Shown here piece by piece: positions 35,480-45,379 of a stretch of DNA of 64,000 nucleotides. Within the stretch, counting starts at the first letter, position 1. Every line of letters begins with the position of its first letter. Below the pieces are notes generated by a model. It was given only the letters and a program-made list of their open reading frames with translations. It was not told the origin of the DNA and did no database searches. Made by a program: the position numbers and the translations under genes. The DNA is taken from the NCBI RefSeq assembly GCF_001612985.1, contig NZ_BDBM01000032.1:39161-103160 (forward strand). Direction: 5' to 3'. The stretch comes from Nocardia gamkensis NBRC 108242. GTDB lineage: Bacteria; Actinomycetota; Actinomycetes; Mycobacteriales; Mycobacteriaceae.

Positions 35480-35737
35480 ACTGTGGAGAAATGGATGGAC
35501 GACTTGCCCCTTGCTGAACGACAGTGCGCCGGTACGGCCGCCCACAGCCGCACCTAGTTCCAGCGTTGGGCAATCGACCGCCACCGGGTACAAGCCATAT
35601 ATCGGCCAACCGATACAGCCTCTGGACAGTACTCCGGTGACGTCGGATTCACCGATCGGATCGGTCCGGTCCGATTGAGCGCCAGCGATTTTCGCCGAGA
35701 GGTGACGTCAGCATCCGCTGGTATAGCCAACCGTGCC

Positions 35738-36415
35738 TCAGCCACCCGCCACTGCGGAGGTGATGTCCGCGGCGAGCGTGCGTTCCAAGTGCGTCACCGC
35801 ACCATCCTGCGCGGCGGCGAGAAATGCATTCAGCAACCGGGCGTGTGCCGTCGGGTGCACGACTGCGCGGCGCGGCCGGCCCAGATGCAAGCGAGCACGC
35901 CGCGCCAGCTGTCTGGCGTTGGCCTCGCTGATGCCGAGTCTTTCCGCGACATCCCGGAACGAGTAGTCGAATGCCTCACGCAGCACGAAGACCGCGCGTT
36001 CGGTCGGCGACAGGCGTTGCAGCAGAAGCGCAACGGCGTCCTCGAGGGCCGCGGATCTTTCGCTGACCAGTGACGGGTCCTCGACGGTCGTGACGTGCTC
36101 CGGTAACCAATGATCGACCGGAATCTCCCGGCGGGCCCGGGCCGAGCCGATGGAGTTCAGGGAGACGCGTGTCGTGATGGTCACCAGGAAGGCGAGTCGA
36201 TCCCGAACCTGCGCGCGGTCGGTGCGCTGCCAGCGCAGCCAGACATCCTGCACGACGTCCTCGGCGTCGGCCGCGCGGCCGAGCATCCGGTATGCGACTC
36301 CGAACAGACGCGGGCGGACACACTGGAAATCCGTCACCAGACCGGTCTCCTCCGGTGCTGGTCGCTGCGTGAGGTCCGACTCGGGCAGGGCGGTTGCGGT
36401 GCTCATCGGGCTCAT
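35738..36415 (-). CDS. ECF sigma factor, SigJ-like, with shortened C-terminus
   Basis: A 225-residue ECF factor: sigma-2 (GRAADAEDVVQDVWLRWQRT), linker with WLPEHV, sigma-4 (SPTERAVFVLREAFDYSFRD, then GISEANARQLARRARLHL). Relatives carry a full SnoaL domain of about 110 residues; here it stops after about 35 (LERTLAADITSAVAGG). In ECF41-type factors, truncating this domain can change activity from inhibited to active, so the protein may be constitutively active or decaying. The ATG follows GAAAGGA; an upstream ATG 11 codons earlier has no such site. Confidence 0.85.
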   Translation of the reverse strand: MSPMSTATALPESDLTQRPAPEETGLVTDFQCVRPRLFGVAYRMLGRAADAEDVVQDVWLRWQRTDRAQVRDRLAFLVTITTRVSLNSIGSARARREIPVDHWLPEHVTTVEDPSLVSERSAALEDAVALLLQRLSPTERAVFVLREAFDYSFRDVAERLGISEANARQLARRARLHLGRPRRAVVHPTAHARLLNAFLAAAQDGAVTHLERTLAADITSAVAGG

Positions 36416-36766
36416 GGCGAGGTCCTTTCGCGGGGGCTCGATCGCCACCTACCGGCGATCGAACGAGCGGCCCGGACGAGCCGCACCCCCACGGTCGCCC
36501 GCCGCGGGCGCCGATCGCGCCCTTGAAGATCCCGGGCGAATCCCTGGGGCGAGGCGGCCAGGGACACGTGACCCGTGCCCGCCTCGGCCCCGGGGAACGC
36601 GGGTGCCCGGCCCCGCCCGTGATGCGGGCCTGCGGTTATGCGCGGCCGCCGGGTCCGCTGTGACCTGAGCGACGCCTGGTTACCCTTCCGGCCGGATTTC
36701 TGCGGGTGGCATCATGTGCTGGCCCCGGTGCTGATCGGGGATCGGCTCTCGGATTCGGTGGTGGTG
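36416..36766. other. Divergent intergenic region between sigma factor and LAL regulator
   Basis: No gene is seen. It is very GC-rich and contains GGGACACGTGACCCGTGCCC-like words around 36558-36578, but no convincing operator. Confidence 0.4.
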
Positions 36767-39520
36767 ATGTCGGGCAGCGAGCAGCTGCGCACGCTGCGCG
36801 GCAGACAAAACGAATGCGAGCCGCTGGATCGGTTGCTTGTCGAGGTGCGCTCGGGCAGGGGCCGGGTGCTGGTACTGCGTGGCGAAGCGGGCATCGGCAA
36901 GACGGCGCTGATCGAATACCTGATCCGGCGCGCTGCGGACTGCCGGATCGCGCGAGCCGCCGGCGTCGAGTCCCAGATGGAGCTGGCCTTCGCGGGTCTG
37001 CACCAGCTGTGCGCGCCGATGATGGATCATCTCGATCGCATTCCCGAGCCGCAGCGCGAGGCGCTGGCCGTCGCTTTCGGACTGAGCGCGGGCAGCGTGC
37101 CGGACCGGTTCCTGGTCGGGCTCGCGGTCCTCAGCCTGCTGGCCGAGGCGGCCGAGGACCAGCCGCTGATCTGTGTCGTCGACGACGCGCAGTGGCTCGA
37201 CCGGGTATCCGCGCAGACGCTGGCGTTCGTCGCGCGTCGACTGCTGGCGGAGCGGGTCGCGCTGGTGTTCTCGGTGCGCACCCCACCGGCCGATCCGGAC
37301 GAGGATCCCCTCGCGGGCCTGCCGGAACTCCCGATCCGGGGTCTGCGCGACAGCGACGCCCGTGCACTGCTGGTCTCGGCGATCCCGGGACGTCTCGACG
37401 ACCGCGTCATCGATCGGATCGTGTCCGAGGCCCGCGGCAACCCGCTGGCCCTGCTCGAGTTGCCGCGCGGTCTGACCGGCGCGGAACTCGGCGGCGGATT
37501 CGGTCGACCGGATGTACGACCTGTGGTGACTCGGATCGAACAGAGTTTCCTGCGGCGCATCGAGGCTCTTCCTGGCCCCGCGCGTCGGTTGATGCTGGCG
37601 GCAGCGGCCGAGCCGATCGGAGACCTGGCGCTGCTGCGGCGCGCGGCCGAACGGCTCGGCGCGGGTGCGGAGGCTGCGGCAGCGGCCGAGAGTTCGGGAC
37701 TGATCGAGTTCGGGGCCCAGGTCCGATTCCGCCATCCGCTCGTGCGGTCGGCGGCCTATCGCGCCGCGGACCCCGGGGAACGCCGGGACGTGCATCGCGC
37801 GCTGGCCGAGGCGACCGACCCCGCCGCCGACCCGGACCGGAGAGCCTGGCATCGGGCGAGCGCAACCGTCGAACCCGACGAGGAGGTCGCCGGTGAGCTC
37901 GAACGTTCCGCGGCTCGCGCCCAAGTTCGCGGCGGCGTCGCTGCGGCAGCCGCGTTCCTGCGCCGTGCGACCGGGTTGACACCCGATCCCGGCACACGTG
38001 GAACGCGCGCATTGGCTGCGGCGCAGGCAGCGTTCGAGGCCGGTAGCCCCGAGGCTGCCATCGAACTGCTCACAGCGGCGGAGATGGGTCCGCTGGACGA
38101 ACTCCAGCGCGGTCGGCTGGCACGGCTGCGCGCGCAGATCGTCTTCGCACGCAGGCGCGGCGGTGAAGCGCTGCCGCTGTTGCTCGACGCGGCCCGCCGC
38201 ATGGAGCTCCGCTCTCCGGAGCAGGCACGTGAGACCTACCTCGAGGCGATCGGATCAGCGGTGTTCGCCGGTAGGCTGAACGGCGCGGACGGCTTGCGCG
38301 TGGTGGCCGAGACGGCGCGCGCCGCAGTGCCGGGACTACGGGCGCGGTCGGTCGACGCACTGCTCGAGGGACTCACGGCACGCTTCGCCGACGGCTACGT
38401 CCAAGGCGCGGAGCCCATGTGGCGCGCACTGCGGGCATTCCGCGGTGCGGGCGCGGACAACGACGACGTCATGCGCTGGCTCTGGCTGACCTGGCCCGCC
38501 GCTGCCGACCTGTGGGCAGACGAAGCCTGGCACGAACTGACCACTCGAGCTGTCCGGACGGCCCGGGATACGGGCGCACTCAACTTTCTGCCCCTGGCCC
38601 TGACCTACCGCGCGGCCGTGCACTTGTATGCCGGCGAATTCGACGTGGCCACGGCGTTGGTCGAGGAGGCCGACGCGCTCACGGAGGCGACCGGCAACTC
38701 GCCGCTGGGCTACACCGCGCTGCTGCTCGTCGCGTGGCGGGGCGCGGACCCGCAGGCTCAGCGCACGATCGAGGCCGGAGTCCAGCAGGCGACCGCTTGG
38801 GGTGAAGGCAGAACGATCGGCACGGGCAATCACCTGCTCGCGGTACTGCACAACGGCAGGGGCCAATACCAAGCAGCCCTTGCCAGCGCCGAAAGAGCCT
38901 GCGCGCACGATGATCTCGCGTCCGTCGGGCATGCGCTGGCCGAGCTGGTGGAAGCGGGGGTGCGGACCGATGCCCACGCGGCTGCGCGGGCCGCCCTGCG
39001 CCGGCTCGAGCGCCGCGCGCAGGCCGGCGGCACCGAGTGGGCCCTCGGCATGCTGGCCCGATCGCGGGCGCTGCTCAGCACGGGAGAAACGGCAGAATCG
39101 TCGTATCGTGAAGCGGTCGAACGGATTTCTCGCAGCCGGGTGACCGTTCACCTCGCCCGCACCCACCTGGTTTACGGTGAATGGCTGCGCCGCGAGAACC
39201 GGCGTGCCGACGCCCGCGAGCAGTTGCGGACCGCCTACGAGATGCTGCACCGTTTCGGCGCCGAGGCCTTCGCCGAGCGGGCCCGCCGTGAACTGCTCGC
39301 CACCGGCGAATCCGTGCGCCGAGGGGCTGTCGAGGTGTCCGATGCTCTCACCGCGCAGGAGACCCAGATCGCCAGGCTCGCAGGAGACGGCCTGACGAAT
39401 TCCGAGATCGGCGCGGAGCTGTTCATCAGTCCCCGCACCGTGGAGTGGCATCTGCGCAAGGTGTTCACCAAACTGGATCTCACTTCGCGAAAAGAGCTCC
39501 GCGCAGCCCTGGACCGTTGA
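36767..39520 (+). CDS. LAL-type LuxR transcriptional regulator (ATPase)
   Basis: A 917-residue large ATP-binding LuxR regulator. Walker A is GEAGIGKT at 39-46, Walker B ICVVDDAQWLD near 140, then a long TPR-like helical region, and a C-terminal LuxR HTH (LTAQETQIARLAGDGLTNSE, then SPRTVEWHLRKVFTKL). The ATG chosen lies next to the conserved LRGRQNECE start; upstream in-frame starts add unrelated sequence. LAL proteins often activate secondary-metabolite or catabolic clusters. An SDR gene and a second LAL gene follow, both on the other strand. Confidence 0.93.
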   Translation: MSGSEQLRTLRGRQNECEPLDRLLVEVRSGRGRVLVLRGEAGIGKTALIEYLIRRAADCRIARAAGVESQMELAFAGLHQLCAPMMDHLDRIPEPQREALAVAFGLSAGSVPDRFLVGLAVLSLLAEAAEDQPLICVVDDAQWLDRVSAQTLAFVARRLLAERVALVFSVRTPPADPDEDPLAGLPELPIRGLRDSDARALLVSAIPGRLDDRVIDRIVSEARGNPLALLELPRGLTGAELGGGFGRPDVRPVVTRIEQSFLRRIEALPGPARRLMLAAAAEPIGDLALLRRAAERLGAGAEAAAAAESSGLIEFGAQVRFRHPLVRSAAYRAADPGERRDVHRALAEATDPAADPDRRAWHRASATVEPDEEVAGELERSAARAQVRGGVAAAAAFLRRATGLTPDPGTRGTRALAAAQAAFEAGSPEAAIELLTAAEMGPLDELQRGRLARLRAQIVFARRRGGEALPLLLDAARRMELRSPEQARETYLEAIGSAVFAGRLNGADGLRVVAETARAAVPGLRARSVDALLEGLTARFADGYVQGAEPMWRALRAFRGAGADNDDVMRWLWLTWPAAADLWADEAWHELTTRAVRTARDTGALNFLPLALTYRAAVHLYAGEFDVATALVEEADALTEATGNSPLGYTALLLVAWRGADPQAQRTIEAGVQQATAWGEGRTIGTGNHLLAVLHNGRGQYQAALASAERACAHDDLASVGHALAELVEAGVRTDAHAAARAALRRLERRAQAGGTEWALGMLARSRALLSTGETAESSYREAVERISRSRVTVHLARTHLVYGEWLRRENRRADAREQLRTAYEMLHRFGAEAFAERARRELLATGESVRRGAVEVSDALTAQETQIARLAGDGLTNSEIGAELFISPRTVEWHLRKVFTKLDLTSRKELRAALDR

Positions 39521-39533
39521 GCTCGCTATCGCG

Positions 39534-40277
39534 TCACCAGGTTTGGCCGCCGGCCCGGACCACGATCTCGTTGACGGCCACGTGCCGGTCGCGCGTGACG
39601 ATGTAGGCGACCACGTCGGCGACGTCATCGGGCCGCAACGCCGACATCGGGTCGGCTGGCGGGTGGGCTGCCTCCCGCGCGGTCCCGTCGACGACTCCCG
39701 GCGCCACCACGCTGGCCCGCACGCCCTCGGAAAGCAGTTCCTGGCGTAGCGATTCGGTGAACCCGTTGAGGCCGGACTTGGTCAAGTTGTAGACGCTGCC
39801 GACCGACCGCGCTGTCCGGCCGACCAACGAGCCCACGTTGACCAGGTCCGCCACCCGCCGTGGTGAGGTCGCCGCCGCATCGATCAGATAGGGGAGAGCG
39901 GCGTGTGTGATGTGCACGAGCGCGGACACATTGAGCGAGATCATCCGATCCCACTCCTCGACCGATGTGTGCAGCGCCGTGTCGAGGACCATGACGCTGG
40001 CGCCGTTGACCACGATGTCCAATCGGCCGAACAGGTCGTGGGCGTCCTCCACCGCTCGATAGGCCAGCGCCGGTTCGGTGATGTCGGCCGCCACCGCGAC
40101 GGCGCGTCCGCCGCCGGTGGTGAGGTCTTCCGTGAGTTGGTCCAGGCGGTCGCCGCGCCGGGCGACCAGTGCTACCGCCGCGCCCTCGCCGGACAGACGG
40201 CGCGCGGTCGCTGCCCCGACGCCGCTGCTGGCGCCGGTGACGAGCGCGACGGCTCCGGCTAACGGACGATCTGACAT
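39534..40277 (-). CDS. SDR family NAD(P)-dependent oxidoreductase
   Basis: A 247-residue classical short-chain dehydrogenase. The cofactor site is VTGASSGVGAATAR (13-26), the usual NNAG is NGAS near 90, and the catalytic set includes a Ser near 150 and YNLTK near 165. Arg36-Arg37 after the second strand (VARRGDR) suggests NADPH preference. It is sandwiched between two LAL regulators: 13 bases from the converging one and 174 bases downstream of the other on its own strand, so it is a probable target. Confidence 0.92.
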   Translation of the reverse strand: MSDRPLAGAVALVTGASSGVGAATARRLSGEGAAVALVARRGDRLDQLTEDLTTGGGRAVAVAADITEPALAYRAVEDAHDLFGRLDIVVNGASVMVLDTALHTSVEEWDRMISLNVSALVHITHAALPYLIDAAATSPRRVADLVNVGSLVGRTARSVGSVYNLTKSGLNGFTESLRQELLSEGVRASVVAPGVVDGTAREAAHPPADPMSALRPDDVADVVAYIVTRDRHVAVNEIVVRAGGQTW

Positions 40278-40451
40278 GACTGCCTCACTCCCTGGTTCGA
40301 GGACGATCGGCGTGCAGTGCCGACACGCTCAGATTCGCGTGTCCGGCACCCCGGTCGCACCCCGGGAGACACCCTGGTCTCACAGACCAGGGATCGGTGC
40401 GGGCAGCTCGCCTCGAACCGGCGCGGCTTCCATACTCGTTGTTCGACGCGG

Positions 40452-43190
40452 CTATTCGCTGTACGGCAGGGCATCCCGGAGCTGCCGCCGCGAGGTGATC
40501 GCCAACTTCGTGAAGATCTTGCGTAGATGCCACTCGACCGTCCGCGGGCTGAGGAACAGTCGTGCACCCACCTCAGGATTCGACAGACCCGCGCCTACCA
40601 ACACCGCGATCTGCCTTTCCTGCGGTGTCAGTTCGTCATGGGTGGATTCGATTACGGGCGTGCGGACTTTCTCGCCGCTGGCGAGCAGCTCACGGCGAGC
40701 CCGTTCGGCGAATGCCGCCATGCCGATCGACACGAACATGTCGTAGGCAGTGCGCAGATGCCGGCGCGCGTCGACGCGGCGGGATTGCCTGCGCAACCAC
40801 TCGCCGTAGAGCAGATGGGCCCGTGCCAGCTCCGGCCGCATCAGCGTCCGGTCCAGCCTGTCGATCGATTCGCGATACAGGTCGTCTGCCGCCTCGTCGG
40901 CCAGTAGCGCCCGGCAGCGCGCGAGGATGCCGTGCGACCAGTCGGTGTCGCCTGCCTCCGCGGCGTCCACCAGGCGATCGAGCGCCTCACGGGCAGCCTT
41001 GTCGTCCTGGACCCGCACAGCGGCCTCGATGAGTTCGGGCAACACCCACACCGATACCACCAGCTGGGTGATTCGAGTGCTGGCCTGTGCCGCCGACAGC
41101 GCCTCCTCGTAGCGAGCGAGGCCGTTGTAGAGCACCGCGGCGGCCCAGTGCGCGGTGGTAACGCCGGTCAGTTGCCCGTCGGCGCCGGTCTGTTCGATCG
41201 TGGCGGCGATGAGCGCCACGGCCTCGTCCTCCCGGCCCTGCATCGCGGTCAGGATGAGGGTGGTATACGGCGCGAGCGGGATACCGGTGGCGGTGGCGAG
41301 ACCCTCGGATTCCGCGACGATCCCGGCCGCCGTCGCGAAGTCTCCGACAAGAGAGGTCGCCGCCCCCAGCGAGGCGAGATAGATGGGGAGTTCGGTCAGA
41401 ATGCCTGCGGTGCGTGCGACCTCGGCCGCCCTCGCATAGGTCGCGATCATGACCTGTTCGCTCCAGACCGCGGGGCTGAGGCCACACGCCGCCCACCCCC
41501 ACTTCAGCAGGTCGGGCACCGGGAGGTCGACGAGCGCATCCATCGCCCGGCGCAGGGTGGCGATGGCGGTGCCCAACCCCTCGGTGACGAGAAGTGCACA
41601 CGCCTCGAGCACCACATCAATGGGGCGTGGATCGCCCTGCCGGACAGGAAGGTCCCGGATCGCTTCGGAAATCGCCGCCAAACTGTCCGCATCGGCGGCG
41701 CCCCACGCCGCCGCACCCCATGCGAGCAGGTAGGTCTCTCGCGAGAGCTCCATATCGAAGGGTTCGAGCCTGCGCGCCGCCGCCAGCAGAATCGGGGGCG
41801 CTTCGTTGTTGAACCCGGCCGCATGCGCGATCCGGCCGCGCACCAGATGTGCTCGGGCCCGCAGTAGATCGCTGTGCGCATCGACATCGGCGATGTCGAT
41901 GAACCGCCGCGCGGCATCCAGGTCGCCTGCCCGGACGCTGGCATCCGCGGCCGCCACCGCACGTTCCGCCCGTCGCCCGGCGTCGATGGTCAGCAGTACC
42001 GACCGCTGCAGGAACGCCGCGGCCGCGGCCATCCCGCCGCGAGCCTGAGCACGACCGGCGGACCGCTCGAGCTCCGCCGCGACGGCCTCGTCCGGCTCGG
42101 CCGTGGCCGACGCCAGATGCCACGCCCGCCGATCCGGATCAGCTAGCGGGTCGGTGACCTCTGCCAAGGCCAGGTGCACCGCACGACGTTCCGTGTCCGC
42201 GGCGGCCTGGTACACCGCGGACCGCACCAGCGGATGCCGGAAGGTCACTCGGATGTCGAACGACACCAGCCCTTCGGTCTCCTCGTCGAGCGCTGTCGCC
42301 GGTGCGACGCCGAGCCGCTCGGCGGCGCCCCACACGAGCAAGGGATCCCCGACGGGCTCGGCGGCGGCGATCAGCAGGAGCCGCCGGCTCTGTTGCGGCA
42401 GCGCCGCGATCCGGGTCAGAAAACTCTGTTCGATGCGGCTGGGCAATGTGTCCGTGCGCAGCAGACCGTAACCGCCCGCCAGCTGGGTGACGGTGCGCTC
42501 GCGCGGCAATTCCAGCAGGGCGAGCGGGTTGCCCGCGGCCTCGGCGACTACCCGGTCACGGATGTGGGGATCGAGCCGGGCATGGGTCGCCGAGTCGAGG
42601 AGCGCGAGGGCGTCGGCCCTGGCGAGTCCCGAGACCTCGAGTTCGGGAAGGCCCAGCAAATGGTGCGTGCGATGGCGGGCGGCGAAAACCAACGCCACCG
42701 ACTCGGCGAGCAGCCGTCGGGCCACGAAGCCGAGGACTTGCGCAGAGGCCTGGTCCATCCACTGCGCGTCGTCGACCGCGCACAGCACGGGGCCGCTCTC
42801 CGAGGCGTCCGAGAGCAAGCTCAGCACCGCCAGCCCGACCAGGAAGACTTCCGGCGGGGTGCCCGTGCGCATCCCGAACACGGTCTCGAGCGCGTCGCGC
42901 TGTGGTGTGGGCAGTTCGGGCAGCCGGTCCAGCAGCGGTACACACAGCTGATGCAGGGTGGCGAACGGCAGTTCCATCTCCGACTCGACGCCGACCGCGC
43001 GCAGCACGCGCAGTCCGGCCGCGGCACCCTCGAGGTATTCGAGTAGCGCGGACTTGCCGACTCCGGGGGCGCCGTGGACGACGAGCACCCGGCTCTCGCC
43101 GGTCCGCACTGCGGCGACCAACTGCTCGAGCGCAGCGCACTCGGATCGCCGGCCCACCAGTCCCACATTCCGCCGAGATGCCACCGTCAC
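40452..43190 (-). CDS. LAL-type LuxR transcriptional regulator (paralogue)
   Basis: A 912-residue paralogue of the LAL protein on the other side of the SDR: Walker A GAPGVGKS at 40-47, Walker B LCAVDDAQWMDQ, helical middle, and LuxR HTH LTPQERQIAVLVGAGLSNPE with SPRTVEWHLRKIFTKL. The two share an almost identical recognition helix but differ through the sensor region, so they may bind similar DNA and respond to different signals (inference). The GTG start has no strong ribosome site. Confidence 0.92.
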   Translation of the reverse strand: MTVASRRNVGLVGRRSECAALEQLVAAVRTGESRVLVVHGAPGVGKSALLEYLEGAAAGLRVLRAVGVESEMELPFATLHQLCVPLLDRLPELPTPQRDALETVFGMRTGTPPEVFLVGLAVLSLLSDASESGPVLCAVDDAQWMDQASAQVLGFVARRLLAESVALVFAARHRTHHLLGLPELEVSGLARADALALLDSATHARLDPHIRDRVVAEAAGNPLALLELPRERTVTQLAGGYGLLRTDTLPSRIEQSFLTRIAALPQQSRRLLLIAAAEPVGDPLLVWGAAERLGVAPATALDEETEGLVSFDIRVTFRHPLVRSAVYQAAADTERRAVHLALAEVTDPLADPDRRAWHLASATAEPDEAVAAELERSAGRAQARGGMAAAAAFLQRSVLLTIDAGRRAERAVAAADASVRAGDLDAARRFIDIADVDAHSDLLRARAHLVRGRIAHAAGFNNEAPPILLAAARRLEPFDMELSRETYLLAWGAAAWGAADADSLAAISEAIRDLPVRQGDPRPIDVVLEACALLVTEGLGTAIATLRRAMDALVDLPVPDLLKWGWAACGLSPAVWSEQVMIATYARAAEVARTAGILTELPIYLASLGAATSLVGDFATAAGIVAESEGLATATGIPLAPYTTLILTAMQGREDEAVALIAATIEQTGADGQLTGVTTAHWAAAVLYNGLARYEEALSAAQASTRITQLVVSVWVLPELIEAAVRVQDDKAAREALDRLVDAAEAGDTDWSHGILARCRALLADEAADDLYRESIDRLDRTLMRPELARAHLLYGEWLRRQSRRVDARRHLRTAYDMFVSIGMAAFAERARRELLASGEKVRTPVIESTHDELTPQERQIAVLVGAGLSNPEVGARLFLSPRTVEWHLRKIFTKLAITSRRQLRDALPYSE

Positions 43191-43380
43191 CTGCTTTCAC
43201 CATGGTCTATCTGCACTGGAGGCTCCCAGTGGTCACGCAGACATCATCCTGGACGGAGATGCCCGGAGACGACGGGCCTCGATCCGACCGTGTCCCGGCG
43301 CGGCTTCGTCACGATTCGCCGATCTGTCTTGTCCTAGCTGCCGACAGACTCCGCCGATTTCGCCGAGACGAGGTTCCCGC

Positions 43381-44424
43381 ATGCACACCGGTATTCCTGC
43401 CATCGATTCGCTGGACGATCTACGCCGACATCTGCAATGGGCGATCGAGCTCGAGCACGCGACCATCCCGCCCTATCTGTGCGCGTTGTACTCGTTGGAT
43501 CCGGGCCGCAATGCCGAGGCGGCACAGGTGATCGGCAGTGTATTCGTAGAGGAGATGCTGCACCTGGCGCTGGCCGCGAACCTGCTCAACGCTGTCGGAG
43601 GGGAACCGAAGCTGGACGCGCCCGAGCTGCTCCCGGCGTACCCGCATCCGCTACCGCATGGGGATCCGTCCGTCCACCTCAACCTGGTGCCGTTCGGCCC
43701 CGAGGCTCTGGAGCTGTTTCTCCAGGTCGAGCGACCCGCTTCGGCCGAAGCGCCCCCGGAATCCCAGGGCTACCACACGATCGGGCAGTTCTACGCGGCC
43801 ATCGAGTCCGGTTTGCGTACCTTGTCCGATACCCTCGGCGAAGACGCGGTCTTCTGTGGCGACCCGCACCGGCAGCTCCAGGAGATGCACTTCAGCACCG
43901 GTGGCGGACAGGTCGTACCCGTACACGACCTGAAGTCCGCGCTGGCCGCGCTGGCGGAGATCATCGAGCAGGGTGAAGGCGCGGCCCGGACCGAGGTGTG
44001 GGACGGCGACAAGGACGTCTTCCACCCCGAACGCGATCAAGTCGCCCACTACTACCGCTTCGTCGAACTGAAGGAGGGTCGCCGGTTCCGCTTCGGTGAC
44101 ACCCCGCAGTCCGGCCCCACCGGCGAACCGATCGCGGTGGATCCCAGCGGAGTGCTGCCGATGCGTCCCAACCCGCGCACCACCGACTATCCCGAGGGCA
44201 GCGCGGTGCGGGTGGCGCAGGAGAAGTTCAACAACACCTACTGCCTGCTGCTGTATCTGCTGGAGGACACCTTCAACGGCAATCCCGCGCAGATGCGGGA
44301 CGCGATCGGGGCGATGTATGCCCTCAAGTCCCAAGCCCAGGCGCTCATGAAGATGCCCAGTGGCGACGGCCGAACCACTGCGGGCCCGACCTTCGAGTAC
44401 GTGCCGCTCGACCAGCGGGCGTGA
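43381..44424 (+). CDS. Ferritin-like protein, VioB/iminophenylpyruvate dimer synthase type
   Basis: A 347-residue protein with the ferritin-like domain seen in VioB, RebD and StaP-pathway partners: LRRHLQWAIELEHATIPPYL at about 13-32 and VFVEEMLHLALAANLLNAVG near 58 supply the Glu/ExxH metal ligands. A second helical pair lies near 275-310. Whereas VioB is about 1000 residues, this is a standalone domain. The ATG follows GAGG by 7 bases. It heads a three-gene row with an NmrA-like protein and a flavoprotein. The substrate is unknown. Confidence 0.82.
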   Translation: MHTGIPAIDSLDDLRRHLQWAIELEHATIPPYLCALYSLDPGRNAEAAQVIGSVFVEEMLHLALAANLLNAVGGEPKLDAPELLPAYPHPLPHGDPSVHLNLVPFGPEALELFLQVERPASAEAPPESQGYHTIGQFYAAIESGLRTLSDTLGEDAVFCGDPHRQLQEMHFSTGGGQVVPVHDLKSALAALAEIIEQGEGAARTEVWDGDKDVFHPERDQVAHYYRFVELKEGRRFRFGDTPQSGPTGEPIAVDPSGVLPMRPNPRTTDYPEGSAVRVAQEKFNNTYCLLLYLLEDTFNGNPAQMRDAIGAMYALKSQAQALMKMPSGDGRTTAGPTFEYVPLDQRA

Positions 44425-44557
44425 GCGGACCGGTCACAGCATTCGTCGGGCCGCATCCGGCCGAGTCGCGAGTCGTCACGAATGCGCCGCCTGCCCTGTC
44501 CTCGATACAGGGAAGTTCCAACAACCCCGAAACACCGCTGCAACGGAAGGAAAGAGC

Positions 44558-45301
44558 ATGAAGATCGTCGTCATCGGCGGCACCGGGCTCATCGGCTCGA
44601 AACTCGTCACCCGTCTGGGGGAGCACGGCCACCAGGCGGTCCCGGCCTCGCCCAACTCGGGTGTGAACACCATCACCGGCGAAGGCGTGAAGAAGGTGCT
44701 GCACAATGCCCACGTCGTCATCGATGTCTCCAATTCGCCGTCGTTCGCCGACGACGACGTGATGGCCTTCTTCCGGACCTCGACCACCAACCTGCTCGAG
44801 GCCGCGGGCAGCGCCGGCGTCGGCCACTACGTCGCCCTGTCGGTGGTGGGCACCGACCGCTTGCCGGAATCCGGGTACCTGCGGGCAAAGGTGGCGCAGG
44901 AGGAGCTCATCAAGAGATCGGGCTTGCCGTACTCGCTGGTGCACGCGACACAGTTCTTCGAATTCGCCGGTGGGATCGCTGATTCCGCCACCACCGGCGG
45001 CGAGGTGCGGCTGCCGGACGGCGGTGTGCAACCGGCGGCCGCCGAAGACGTCGCGGCCGTGGTGGGCCGGACCGCGGTCGGCGACCCGATCAACGGCACC
45101 GTGGAGGTCGCGGGCCCCGAGGTGTTCGGCCTCGACGAGTGGATTCGCACCGTGCTGACCGCACGGTCGGATCCGCGCGAGGTCGTCACAGACCCGCAGG
45201 CGCGCTACTTCGGAGCAATCCTGAAGCAGGACAGCCTGCTGCCCGGCCCGGGCGCACAGATCGGGGCGACGCGGCTCGCGGAGTGGCTGGACCGGCAGTG
45301 A
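44558..45301 (+). CDS. NmrA-like NAD(P)-binding protein (atypical SDR)
   Basis: A 247-residue Rossmann protein. The N-terminal motif VVIGGTGLIGSKLVTRL is of the GxxGxxG type used by NmrA/HSCARG-like atypical SDRs; the YLRAK segment near 108 is in the position of the SDR YxxxK. GGAAGG precedes the ATG. Some relatives are redox sensors without catalysis. It follows the ferritin-like gene by 133 bases and precedes the flavoprotein by 78. Confidence 0.87.
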   Translation: MKIVVIGGTGLIGSKLVTRLGEHGHQAVPASPNSGVNTITGEGVKKVLHNAHVVIDVSNSPSFADDDVMAFFRTSTTNLLEAAGSAGVGHYVALSVVGTDRLPESGYLRAKVAQEELIKRSGLPYSLVHATQFFEFAGGIADSATTGGEVRLPDGGVQPAAAEDVAAVVGRTAVGDPINGTVEVAGPEVFGLDEWIRTVLTARSDPREVVTDPQARYFGAILKQDSLLPGPGAQIGATRLAEWLDRQ

Positions 45302-45379
45302 CCATCGCACGCGGGCGGCCGTTACCCCGGTCAGTGCCGCCCGCGTGCCCTCACCTGAACTCCGAAAGGAAGCAACCCG

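Noticed and set aside
38336..39628. Antisense frame of 430 codons opposite the LAL regulator
   Set aside because: The LuxR HTH is clearly encoded on the plus strand at this place.
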